Assembly: GCA_937872085.1 (NCBI GenBank)
Contig: CALMQK010000250.1
Span: forward strand, 1-25,725
DNA length: 25,725 bases
Direction: 5' to 3'
DNA from: an uncultured euryarchaeote
Lineage (GTDB): Archaea; Thermoplasmatota; Thermoplasmata; UBA10834
Shown piece by piece: positions 15,319 through 22,014 of this stretch; positions within the stretch are counted from its first letter, which is position 1; each line of letters starts with the position of its first letter. The notes under the pieces are model-generated. The model had not been told where the DNA came from and searched no databases. It saw nothing but the letters and a program-made list of their open reading frames with translations. A program made the translations under genes and the position numbers.

Positions 15319-15917
15319 TGGAAGTCACTATCATCGACTATGGAGTTGGCAATCTCTTCAGCATCGCCAGAGGTCTTGAGCGAGCAGGAGCTGAAGTCCG
15401 GGTTGTCTCTGATCCGAGATCACTTCTCGATGCTGGATGCATCGTGTTCCCAGGCGTGGGAGCGTTCGGCGCGGCGATGAACGCCTTGAGACCGGTTCTT
15501 CCCGACTTGAAGAGATATATCTCGAAAGGGACGCCAGCATTGGGCATTTGTTTGGGCATGCAGGTCATGTTCGAGAGGAGCGAGGAATCGCCAGGTGAAG
15601 GTCTTGCTCTCTTCGATGGAGATGTGAAGAAGCTGAAGACCGGCCGCATCCCGGAGATGGGTTGGAATGACGTCATGCACCAAGGGGATGCGCTCTTCGA
15701 CGGCATCCCCGAGACGGCCCAGTTCTATTTCGCGAACTCATATGTCTGTCACCCTGAAGGGAAGGTGTCGGTCGCCATGACCGAGTACGGGGAGAGATTT
15801 CCGTCCGCCATTAGAAAGAGAAATCTCTGTGGAGTGCAGTTCCACCCTGAGAAGAGTGGACTCGCCGGCCTGAGGCTTCTCAGGAACTTCGTCAAGATCG
15901 CAGAGGGAACGGCATGA
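15318..15917 (+). CDS. hisH: imidazole glycerol phosphate synthase, glutaminase subunit
   Basis: A 199-residue class I glutamine amidotransferase that supplies ammonia to HisF. The catalytic triad is visible: C78 in GICLGMQ, with H176 and E178 in QFHPEKSG. The oxyanion-strand region GVGAFGAAM is present near 50. It begins on the last base of the hisC stop and ends overlapping hisA (ATGA). HisH and HisF form a heterodimer; here they are separated by hisA and hisB but lie in the same operon. Confidence 0.97.
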   Translation: MEVTIIDYGVGNLFSIARGLERAGAEVRVVSDPRSLLDAGCIVFPGVGAFGAAMNALRPVLPDLKRYISKGTPALGICLGMQVMFERSEESPGEGLALFDGDVKKLKTGRIPEMGWNDVMHQGDALFDGIPETAQFYFANSYVCHPEGKVSVAMTEYGERFPSAIRKRNLCGVQFHPEKSGLAGLRLLRNFVKIAEGTA

Positions 15918-16624
15918 TCGTGATTCCAGCAATCGATGTCAAGGGCGGCAAATGCGTGCAACTGGTCGGAGGCAAGCCAGGCACTGAGAAGGTGGAGATC
16001 GAAGACGTCATGGCCGTCGCTAGGAAGTGGGAGGCGGACGGTGCTGAGATCATACACATCATCGACCTGGATGCGGCGCTCGGTACGGGAAACAACGAAA
16101 GACTGATCGAGATGCTCGCCGCGAGCCTCTCCGCTCCGGTCCAGGTGGGCGGCGGTGTCAGAACGGAGGAGCGGATTCGGAGACTGTTCAAGATAGGGGC
16201 CGAGAGGGTCATCATCGGCACGCGCGCCATCAAGGACCGAGGGTTCGTCGAGAAGGTATCGAACGATTACCCTGATAGCATCGTCGTGGCGATCGACGCG
16301 ATCGAGGAAGAGGTACTCATCGAGGGATGGCAGACGGGTTCGGGAAGAGACATGCTCGCGGTGGTGAAGGACCTGGAGCAGCTGCCGATCTGGGGCTTCC
16401 TATACACCAATGTTGCAGTTGAGGGTAGACTCGAGGGGATAGAGCCCAAGCCTATCCAGACGCTCATCAGAAGCACCGAGAAGCCCGTCATGGTATCGGG
16501 GGGCATCACGACCATGACCGATCTCGAGATGCTGTATGAACTCGATGCTCACTCGGCAGTGGTCGGCATGGCCATCTACACTGGCAAGATAGACTTTCGA
16601 AAAGCAGTGGGGGAGTTCAAATGA
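15914..16624 (+). CDS. hisA: ProFAR isomerase (HisA)
   Basis: A 236-residue (beta-alpha)8 barrel that isomerises the ProFAR aminoaldose to PRFAR. D8 (PAIDVKGGKCVQL) and D128 (VVAIDAIEEEV) match the two catalytic aspartates of the HisA family. Phosphate-binding loops are QVGGGVRTEE (about 77-86) and VSGGITTMTD near the C-terminus. The residue after D8 reads VKGG where VKDG or LKDG is usual, a mild change. The gene overlaps hisH and hisB by 4 bases each (ATGA), implying coupled translation. Confidence 0.96.
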   Translation: MIVIPAIDVKGGKCVQLVGGKPGTEKVEIEDVMAVARKWEADGAEIIHIIDLDAALGTGNNERLIEMLAASLSAPVQVGGGVRTEERIRRLFKIGAERVIIGTRAIKDRGFVEKVSNDYPDSIVVAIDAIEEEVLIEGWQTGSGRDMLAVVKDLEQLPIWGFLYTNVAVEGRLEGIEPKPIQTLIRSTEKPVMVSGGITTMTDLEMLYELDAHSAVVGMAIYTGKIDFRKAVGEFK

Positions 16625-17181
16625 AGGGTAAGGGCAGGAAGGCCAGCTTGTCGAGGCAGACGAGGGAGACGAGGATTCTCATCAAGCTGAACCTGGACGG
16701 CACCGGCAAGTGCAAGTGCGAGATCCCGAACGGGTTCCTGACGCATATGGTTGAGACACTGGCCAAGTACTCCGGAGTGGACCTCGAGATATCAGCGAAG
16801 GGGGACATCGATCACCACCTGATCGAGGATGTGGCCATAGTGCTCGGGAAAGCCTTCAGAAAAGCGCTCGAAGATGAGCCGATCAAGAGGATCGCGAGCG
16901 CGACCGTCCCGATGGATGAAGCCCTTGTGCAGGTTTCCTTGGATTTGATCGAGCGGCCCTACGTGCACCTCGAACTTCCTGACCTGATGTACGAGCATTT
17001 CCTCAGGTCGTTCGCCATGGAGCTGCGCGCTACCATCCATACGATAGTGCTAAGGGGGAAGGACAGCCACCACATAGTGGAGGCGACCTTCAAAGCCCTA
17101 GGGCTCGCGCTCAAGGAAGCGGTGGCTCCGATCGGTTCGATCATGTCCACCAAGTCCGATGTGAAGTGGAGGACCAAGTAG
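16621..17181 (+). CDS. hisB: imidazoleglycerol-phosphate dehydratase
   Basis: A 186-residue manganese-dependent dehydratase forming imidazole-acetol phosphate. Expected metal and substrate residues are present: H42 (FLTHM, where the family usually has LDHM), H65, H66 and E69 (DHHLIED), H140, and H150, H151 and E154 (DSHHIVEA), with K158 following. VPMDEALVQVSLDL is a clear signature. The segment before the first HH is short: GDI-DHH, where homologues usually have about three more residues, so the N-terminal half-site loop is trimmed. The C-terminal STK appears in SIMSTKSDV. No phosphatase domain is fused. The TAG stop is followed at once by the hisF ATG in the same frame. Confidence 0.93.
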   Translation: MKGKGRKASLSRQTRETRILIKLNLDGTGKCKCEIPNGFLTHMVETLAKYSGVDLEISAKGDIDHHLIEDVAIVLGKAFRKALEDEPIKRIASATVPMDEALVQVSLDLIERPYVHLELPDLMYEHFLRSFAMELRATIHTIVLRGKDSHHIVEATFKALGLALKEAVAPIGSIMSTKSDVKWRTK

Positions 17182-17949
17182 ATGCCGTTGACCAAGCGCA
17201 TCATACCGTGCCTCGATGTGAAGGACGGCGTGACTGTCAAGGGGGTTCGTTTCAAGGACCTGCAGAGTGTCGGCGACCCGTCTGCCCTTGCGGCCGAGTA
17301 CCAGGACCAGGGCGCGGATGAGATCGTCTTCCTGGACGTCAACGCATCGGTCTCAGGGCAAAAGACATTGCACGCCGCGGTCCAGAAGACTGCAGAGAAC
17401 CTCTTCATCCCGCTGACTGTCGGCGGGGGGATCAGGTCCTTCGAGGATGTTCGAAAGACGTTGAAGGCAGGCGCGGACAAGACATCGATCAATTCCGCAG
17501 CCGTTCAAGATCCATCATTGCTTACGAGATGTTCCGATGCCTTCGGAAGCCAGTGTGTCGTCATCGCGATCGATGCCAAGCGGAAGGGCGAGAGTTGGGA
17601 GGTCTATACATACTCCGGGACAAAGGCGACAGGCCTCGATACAATCGAGTGGTCGAAGGAAGCATGCGAACGAGGAGCGGGAGAGATACTCCTTACGAGC
17701 ATGGATGCTGACGGGACGAAGACGGGGTACGACATCGAGCTCACCCGGGCCGTTGTCGACGCAGTCAACGTTCCAGTGATTGCCTCGGGAGGATGCGGCA
17801 AGATCGAGGACATCGTCGAGGTCCTGACCACAGGCAGAGCTGACGCAGCCCTTGCAGCGTCAATATTCCACTACGGCGAGCACACGGTCGCCGATGTCAA
17901 GAAGATACTCGAATCAAAAGGAGTCCCGATCAGGAAGGATGTGATGTGA
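17182..17949 (+). CDS. hisF: imidazole glycerol phosphate synthase, cyclase subunit
   Basis: A 255-residue (beta-alpha)8 barrel that turns PRFAR plus HisH-derived ammonia into imidazole glycerol phosphate and AICAR. Catalytic D12 (IIPCLDVKDG) and D131 (VVIAIDAKRKG) are in place. Phosphate loops are TVGGGIRSFED and IASGGCGKIED. EILLTSMDADGTKTGYD is a typical HisF strand. The gene abuts hisB with no gap and overlaps the hisIE start (TGATG). Homology is strong throughout. Confidence 0.97.
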   Translation: MPLTKRIIPCLDVKDGVTVKGVRFKDLQSVGDPSALAAEYQDQGADEIVFLDVNASVSGQKTLHAAVQKTAENLFIPLTVGGGIRSFEDVRKTLKAGADKTSINSAAVQDPSLLTRCSDAFGSQCVVIAIDAKRKGESWEVYTYSGTKATGLDTIEWSKEACERGAGEILLTSMDADGTKTGYDIELTRAVVDAVNVPVIASGGCGKIEDIVEVLTTGRADAALAASIFHYGEHTVADVKKILESKGVPIRKDVM

Positions 17950-18527
17950 TGAGCGAGACCAAGGAATTGATGCCGGTTGTGGTGCAGGACGTCAAGAACA
18001 ACAATGTTCTGATGCTGGCCTACATGAACGATGAGTCTCTCGAGCTGACGAAGAAGACGGGCTTCATGCACTACTGGAGCAGGTCCAGGAACGCCATCTG
18101 GAAGAAGGGGGAGACCTCCGGGAACTTCCAGAAATGCATCGAACTTTTGAGCGACTGCGACAACGACGCGATGCTAGCGAGGGTCGAGCAGATGGGCGTC
18201 GCCTGTCACACTGGCACGTATTCGTGCTTCTACAAGGAGCCGATCCCTGCCGAGGACATCCTGACAGAACTCTGGCGGGTGTTCGAGGAGAGGAGGAACG
18301 GGCAGAACCCGTCGAGCTACACGTTCAAGCTGCTGAGCAACAGGAACCTGCTTCTGAAGAAGATCGCGGAGGAGAGCTCCGAGGTCATCATAGCGGCCAA
18401 GGACAAGCAGAGGAAGGAAATAGTCTATGAGGCCGGAGACCTACTGTACCATTTGATGGTCCTGCTGTACGACGAGGGCATTACGATGGATGACATCTAT
18501 AGGGAGCTGGAGGGAAGAAGGAAATGA
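17949..18527 (+). CDS. hisIE: bifunctional phosphoribosyl-AMP cyclohydrolase / phosphoribosyl-ATP pyrophosphatase
   Basis: A 192-residue fusion catalysing steps two and three of the pathway. Residues about 8-97 are the HisI cyclohydrolase, with SRSRNAIWKKGETSGN, metal aspartates D69, D71 and D73 (SDCDNDA), and zinc cysteines C70, C86 and C93. Residues about 104-187 are the HisE pyrophosphatase, with KKIAEESSEVIIAAK and EAGDLLYHLMVLL. Two starts are possible: GTG at 17946 or ATG at 17949. The ATG is chosen because it overlaps the hisF stop as TGATG. The 3' end overlaps the PHP gene by 4 bases. HisI-HisE fusions are common in bacteria and also occur in archaea. Confidence 0.96.
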   Translation: MSETKELMPVVVQDVKNNNVLMLAYMNDESLELTKKTGFMHYWSRSRNAIWKKGETSGNFQKCIELLSDCDNDAMLARVEQMGVACHTGTYSCFYKEPIPAEDILTELWRVFEERRNGQNPSSYTFKLLSNRNLLLKKIAEESSEVIIAAKDKQRKEIVYEAGDLLYHLMVLLYDEGITMDDIYRELEGRRK

Positions 18528-19192
18528 GGGCCAGGAGATGCGACTTCCATATGCACACATCGATGAGCGACGGCGAGCTTCTGCCGATGGAGCTCATCCG
18601 GCGAGCCGCGGCATTGGACCACAGGGCCGTTGCGCTCACGGACCACGCTTCCTTCTCGAACCTCGACTGGATAGTGCAGTCCATCGCCGCTGACTGCAAG
18701 AAAGCCGATGCCTGGGGCATCGAAGCGATCCCCGGCGTTGAGCTGACGCATATCCCGGTGAGATACATCGATGAGGCCGTCAGGAAGTCACGTAAGATGG
18801 GCGCGGAGATCATCGTCATTCATGGAGAGACGCCGGTAGAGCCGGTGGAGCGGGGCACGAACAACACAGCAGTCTCCAATCCGGATGTGGACATCCTGGC
18901 GCATCCGGGCATGATCGATATCGGCGACGCCGAGCTTGCCGCGAAGAACGATGTCATCCTTGAGATAACGTGCAGGAAGGGGCACTCTTTGGCCAACGGT
19001 CACGTGGTAGCTATGGCGAGAGAGGCGAAGGCGACCATGCTAGTGAACACGGACACGCACAGTCCACAGGACCTGAGCACGATGGCATTCGCGCACACGG
19101 TCGCCAGCGGGGCTGGTCTCACGCCGGAAGAGGTCCGGGGAGCGCTCGTGACGAACCCTGAGAGACTGCTAAAGAGATTGAAACGCGACTGA
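18524..19192 (+). CDS. PHP-domain phosphoesterase, probable histidinol phosphatase
   Basis: A 222-residue metal-dependent hydrolase of the PHP superfamily. Metal ligands are visible in order: H9 and H11 (DFHMHTSMSDG), D40-H41 (TDHASF), E73 and H76 (GVELTH), H100 (VIHGE), H127 (AHPG), D177 and H179 (NTDTHSP). It overlaps hisIE by 4 bases (ATGA) as the last gene of the his operon. The rest of the operon covers every other step and shows no fused HisB phosphatase domain or HAD-type enzyme. Histidinol-phosphate phosphatase is therefore the best assignment, resting on family plus position. It is shorter than Bacillus-type HisK proteins, and another phosphoesterase role cannot be ruled out. Confidence 0.88.
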   Translation: MRARRCDFHMHTSMSDGELLPMELIRRAAALDHRAVALTDHASFSNLDWIVQSIAADCKKADAWGIEAIPGVELTHIPVRYIDEAVRKSRKMGAEIIVIHGETPVEPVERGTNNTAVSNPDVDILAHPGMIDIGDAELAAKNDVILEITCRKGHSLANGHVVAMAREAKATMLVNTDTHSPQDLSTMAFAHTVASGAGLTPEEVRGALVTNPERLLKRLKRD

Positions 19193-19205
19193 ACCGTTAT
19201 TCAGT
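19188..19205. promoter_or_regulatory. inverted repeat between the PHP gene and nikR
   Basis: ACTGAA and TTCAGT are exact complements with a 6-base centre; the first arm overlaps the PHP stop codon. It lies just upstream of the candidate nikR TATA box. It could be a NikR-type operator or a weak 3' hairpin; the arms are short. Confidence 0.3.
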
Positions 19206-19213
19206 TCATCGTG

Positions 19214-19226
19214 GTTTCTTAATAAG
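19214..19226 (+). promoter_or_regulatory. candidate TATA box of the nikR operon
   Basis: The sequence gtttcttaataag is centred about 43 bases before the nikR ATG, giving a leader of 15-20 bases. The match to consensus is moderate. Confidence 0.35.
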
Positions 19227-19263
19227 CGAGAAATACAAGCGTAGCGTTCCCGTCCCCGAGACC

Positions 19264-19659
19264 ATGACCATTGTAAGTATTTCAGTTTCGGACGAGTTGC
19301 TCGGAAGGTTCGACGAAGTCTCGACCCTGAAAGGGTTCAGATCGCGTTCGGACGCGATGCGCGAGTCGATGAGGTCCTTCGTGGACGAGGCCGAGTGGGA
19401 GAGCTCCGAGGGCGAGAACCAGATAGTCATAACTATGATCTACGATGAGATCGGACCGAGGAGCGAGCTCTCGATCCTCCAGCACAGGTACGAGGAGATC
19501 CAGATGATGCTCCACCTGCACCTCGAGAAGGGACAGTGTATGGAGGTCTTCATCGCTCGGGGAGAGAACGGCAAGTTGCGTGAGATCCTCGGCAAGATAC
19601 GGAAGGTCAAGGGAGTGCGTTCGATCAGGTTCATTTCCACGCCGAGACTGGTCGGATGA
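19264..19659 (+). CDS. nikR: NikR-family nickel-responsive regulator
   Basis: A 131-residue regulator. Residues 1-45 form a ribbon-helix-helix DNA-binding domain (VSISVSDELLGRFDEV, then SRSDAMRESMRSF). Residues 52-131 form the ACT-like NikR C-terminal domain. The four nickel ligands of E. coli NikR (H76, H87, H89, C95) have counterparts at H74 (LQHRYE), H84 and H86 (LHLH) and C92 (KGQC). A metal-binding, nickel-sensing role is therefore well supported. It probably represses or modulates nickel uptake or nickel-enzyme genes. The downstream QueG-like gene starts 15 bases after its stop, so they likely share a transcript. No nickel transporter is visible in the window. Confidence 0.9.
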   Translation: MTIVSISVSDELLGRFDEVSTLKGFRSRSDAMRESMRSFVDEAEWESSEGENQIVITMIYDEIGPRSELSILQHRYEEIQMMLHLHLEKGQCMEVFIARGENGKLREILGKIRKVKGVRSIRFISTPRLVG

Positions 19660-19674
19660 GGAACGCGGTGAATC

Positions 19675-20358
19675 ATGGCGAAAACTAGCAACAACAAATC
19701 GATCGAGAGGGTCGCACTCGCGAATGGCATCGACTTGATTGGTGTCGCCGACCTGTCACACATCGACGGTATTCGCACATACCCACGCGGCTTGCTGAAA
19801 GGGTACCGATACGGCATTTCGCTCGTCGTGGCCCTGGATAAGTACGATGACCCCTACTCGTTCGATATCGAGGACCAGATTGCCTTTCCGTTGATACGCA
19901 AGGTGTCCACGCTCATCGTGGACTTCATCTTGGAGAGGGGTTTCAGGGCAATCGCACTCGACCCGAACGACGGACTGAAAGACAGCGGTCCACTGTACTA
20001 CAGGAGCAAGCTGTCCATGAAGGCCGTGGCCAGGGCCGCTGGACTTGGCTGGATCGGCAAATCCGCGGTATTCGTCTCGAAGAGGTTCGGTCCGAGAGTC
20101 TGTCTTGGGGTCGTGTTAACAGACATGCCATTGAACCCCGGAAGACCAAGCAAGAATGAGTGCGGCAGATGCGGTCTCTGCGCGAGGGCGTGCCCTGCAG
20201 GAGCTTTGACCGCGACGAGCTTCGAGGTCTACCCTGAGGATCTCAAGAAGGTCCTGCAGCGTGATAGATGCAATGATTGGTTGGAGAGACACTCGCCGAC
20301 CCCAGGTTTTTGCTGGGAGTGCGTCCTTGCCTGCCCGAAAGGTGGGAAGAAGTCTTGA
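19675..20358 (+). CDS. QueG-like double [4Fe-4S] protein
   Basis: A 227-residue protein resembling the core of epoxyqueuosine reductase QueG. The pattern is G-I-D-L-I-G-V-A near 18-25, D103-S-G-P-L (QueG has a catalytic Asp in DTGPL), AAGLGWIGKS at 121-130, then two cluster motifs: C163, C166, C169, C173 and C199, C213, C216, C220. QueG is cobalamin-dependent. Archaea generally make archaeosine, not queuosine, so the substrate here is probably different. The protein is shorter than bacterial QueG and lacks its C-terminal extension. It follows nikR by 15 bases and precedes the MttB-like gene. A role in reducing a corrinoid or other metal cofactor is inferred from context. Confidence 0.82.
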   Translation: MAKTSNNKSIERVALANGIDLIGVADLSHIDGIRTYPRGLLKGYRYGISLVVALDKYDDPYSFDIEDQIAFPLIRKVSTLIVDFILERGFRAIALDPNDGLKDSGPLYYRSKLSMKAVARAAGLGWIGKSAVFVSKRFGPRVCLGVVLTDMPLNPGRPSKNECGRCGLCARACPAGALTATSFEVYPEDLKKVLQRDRCNDWLERHSPTPGFCWECVLACPKGGKKS

Positions 20359-20423
20359 TGATGCTCGCGCTGGAATCTGGGGCAAGGGTCCAAGGGACAT
20401 TGGCACGACACCAACGAGCGAGA

Positions 20424-20434
20424 GCCTATTTGTA
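20424..20434 (+). promoter_or_regulatory. candidate TATA box of the MttB-like gene
   Basis: The sequence gcctatttgta is centred about 44 bases before the ATG at 20473. The gap from the preceding gene is over 100 bases, so an independent promoter is reasonable. Confidence 0.35.
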
Positions 20435-20472
20435 AGCTGGACCCGTTTCGGTCATTCGGCAGAGTGCTCGTC

Positions 20473-21930
20473 ATGAAGGGAATCAAGCTCAATCCGAATA
20501 TCAGGCTCAGGGTGATGACTGACGACCAGCTCGAGACGATACATGAGGCCTCTCTGAGGATCCTTGAGAGGACGGGAGTCAGGTTCGACAGCGAAGAAGC
20601 GAGGAAGCGCTTACTGCGAGCGGGTGGGACCAATCATCCTACGAGGAAACGGGTGGTTACTTTTCCGAGGGCGATGGCAGAGGATTCGATCGGCAAGGTG
20701 ACGCATCACAACGTCTACTACGCCAGGGACAGGAAGTTGGATATCGACTATGATGGGGAGCACATGTTCCCATATGCTGGCAATGGAGATCCGAAGATGA
20801 TCGACCTTGACACGGGCAGCGTGAGGCCATCAACTTTCGAGGATGTCGAAATGGGCGCCAGGCTTGGTGACGCCCTGGAGAACAACCACTATTCATCCAG
20901 CCTAGTCATGGCCAATGATGTTCCGCCGGGACTCGTGGTCCTGAAAACGTTCGAGGCCATGGTTAAGAACACGAGCAAGCCGATGGCCGTCTACGCGCCG
21001 GACAAGGCGAACCTCGATTTCCTCACGAAGATGGCAGCGTGCGTCGCAGGCGGTGTCGAGGAGCTCAGAAAGAGGCCGCTGATCAGCATCTCCGGATCTC
21101 CTAGTAGCCCTCTGACGTATGGTGAGAACAACTGCGATGTCCTGTTGAGGAGCGTGGAGAATGGCATACCCTTCCAGCCCGTGCCTTGCCCGATCTGTGG
21201 TGAGACGGGTCCAATGAGCATTGGTGGCGCCCTTGCTCAGCAGAACGCCGAGGTTCTCGGCGGGCTGATGCTGATCCAGACGGTCACAACGAAGCTGCCA
21301 ATGCTCTACTCGGGAAGAGTATGCTTCATGGACCCGCGCACTGGCAGGGACATCTGGGGAATCCCGGAGGAGGCTCTGGTGTCGGCGGGCCTTGTCCAAC
21401 TAGCTCGAAGATACGGGATGGTCTCTGACGTCAACGGCATGTCCTCAGATATCACAAGGTGGGACATGCAGATGGGGCTCGAATTCATGATGACTGGCCT
21501 TGTACCAGCCCTAGCCGGAGCTGAGAGCATCTCGGGGGTCGGCGGCGGATGGGAAGGCGCCAGCAGTCTTGAGATGATGGTGATCGGGAACGAGGTCTTC
21601 CACGACATCTCAAAACTTCTTCAAGGCTTCCAGGTGGATGACCAGACGATGGGACTCGACATCATTGACAAGGTCGGGCACATGGGTGGGTTCCTTGCTG
21701 AGCGGCATACGATGGACAACCTGCGCAGGGGGGAACTAAGGATATCGTCCCTCTGGGACAAGCGCACATCGGGGAGAGCGACGAAGGAAGGGTACAAACC
21801 GATACAGGAGACGGCAAGAGATCATGTCAGGAAGATTCTCAAGGAACATACGCCTGAACCATTGGACAGGGATGTTGTGCGGGCGATGGATGCCGTCGTA
21901 AACGAAGCAGCCGAGACTCTCGTGAGATGA
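20473..21930 (+). CDS. MttB-family (trimethylamine methyltransferase-like) protein without pyrrolysine
   Basis: A 485-residue protein of the MttB superfamily, (beta-alpha)8-barrel enzymes that move a methyl group from a methylated amine to a corrinoid protein. The N-terminal helical segment (LETIHEASLRILERTGVRF) is typical. So are GPMSIGGALAQQNAEVLGG, SDVNGMSSDITRWDMQMG and the glycine-rich AESISGVGGGWEG. The reading frame has no internal TAG, so the pyrrolysine of true trimethylamine methyltransferases is absent. Non-pyrrolysine relatives include glycine betaine methyltransferase MtgB. The substrate here is unknown. No corrinoid protein (MttC-like) or MtbA-like gene is in the window. The start at the ATG 20473 is preferred over an upstream GTG at 20464. 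Confidence 0.88.
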   Translation: MKGIKLNPNIRLRVMTDDQLETIHEASLRILERTGVRFDSEEARKRLLRAGGTNHPTRKRVVTFPRAMAEDSIGKVTHHNVYYARDRKLDIDYDGEHMFPYAGNGDPKMIDLDTGSVRPSTFEDVEMGARLGDALENNHYSSSLVMANDVPPGLVVLKTFEAMVKNTSKPMAVYAPDKANLDFLTKMAACVAGGVEELRKRPLISISGSPSSPLTYGENNCDVLLRSVENGIPFQPVPCPICGETGPMSIGGALAQQNAEVLGGLMLIQTVTTKLPMLYSGRVCFMDPRTGRDIWGIPEEALVSAGLVQLARRYGMVSDVNGMSSDITRWDMQMGLEFMMTGLVPALAGAESISGVGGGWEGASSLEMMVIGNEVFHDISKLLQGFQVDDQTMGLDIIDKVGHMGGFLAERHTMDNLRRGELRISSLWDKRTSGRATKEGYKPIQETARDHVRKILKEHTPEPLDRDVVRAMDAVVNEAAETLVR

Positions 21931-21943
21931 TCCTGGAGGAGTG

Positions 21944-21985
21944 TGCTCCCGCCGGCATTTGAACCCAGGTGAATGGCTCGAATGA
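21944..21985 (-). pseudogene. decayed tRNA-Glu copy
   Basis: A segment at 21938-21970 matches the 3' part of the intact tRNA-Glu and its flank (23317-23349) at 29 of 33 bases, including the acceptor 3' strand and the T loop. Then 21975-21985 (ggctcgaatga) matches 23391-23401 of the tRNA exactly. The anticodon, variable loop and intron are missing between these blocks. The T-stem closing pair 53-61 is G-G, so it cannot be functional. It has the same orientation as the intact gene, making a direct repeat. Confidence 0.75.
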
Positions 21986-22014
21986 GGTCATGCGGTTCTT
22001 GAGGTCACCGCTGA

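Noticed and set aside
21944..22010. A second functional tRNA-Glu
   Set aside because: The anticodon and variable loop are deleted and the T-stem closing pair is broken; only a relic remains.
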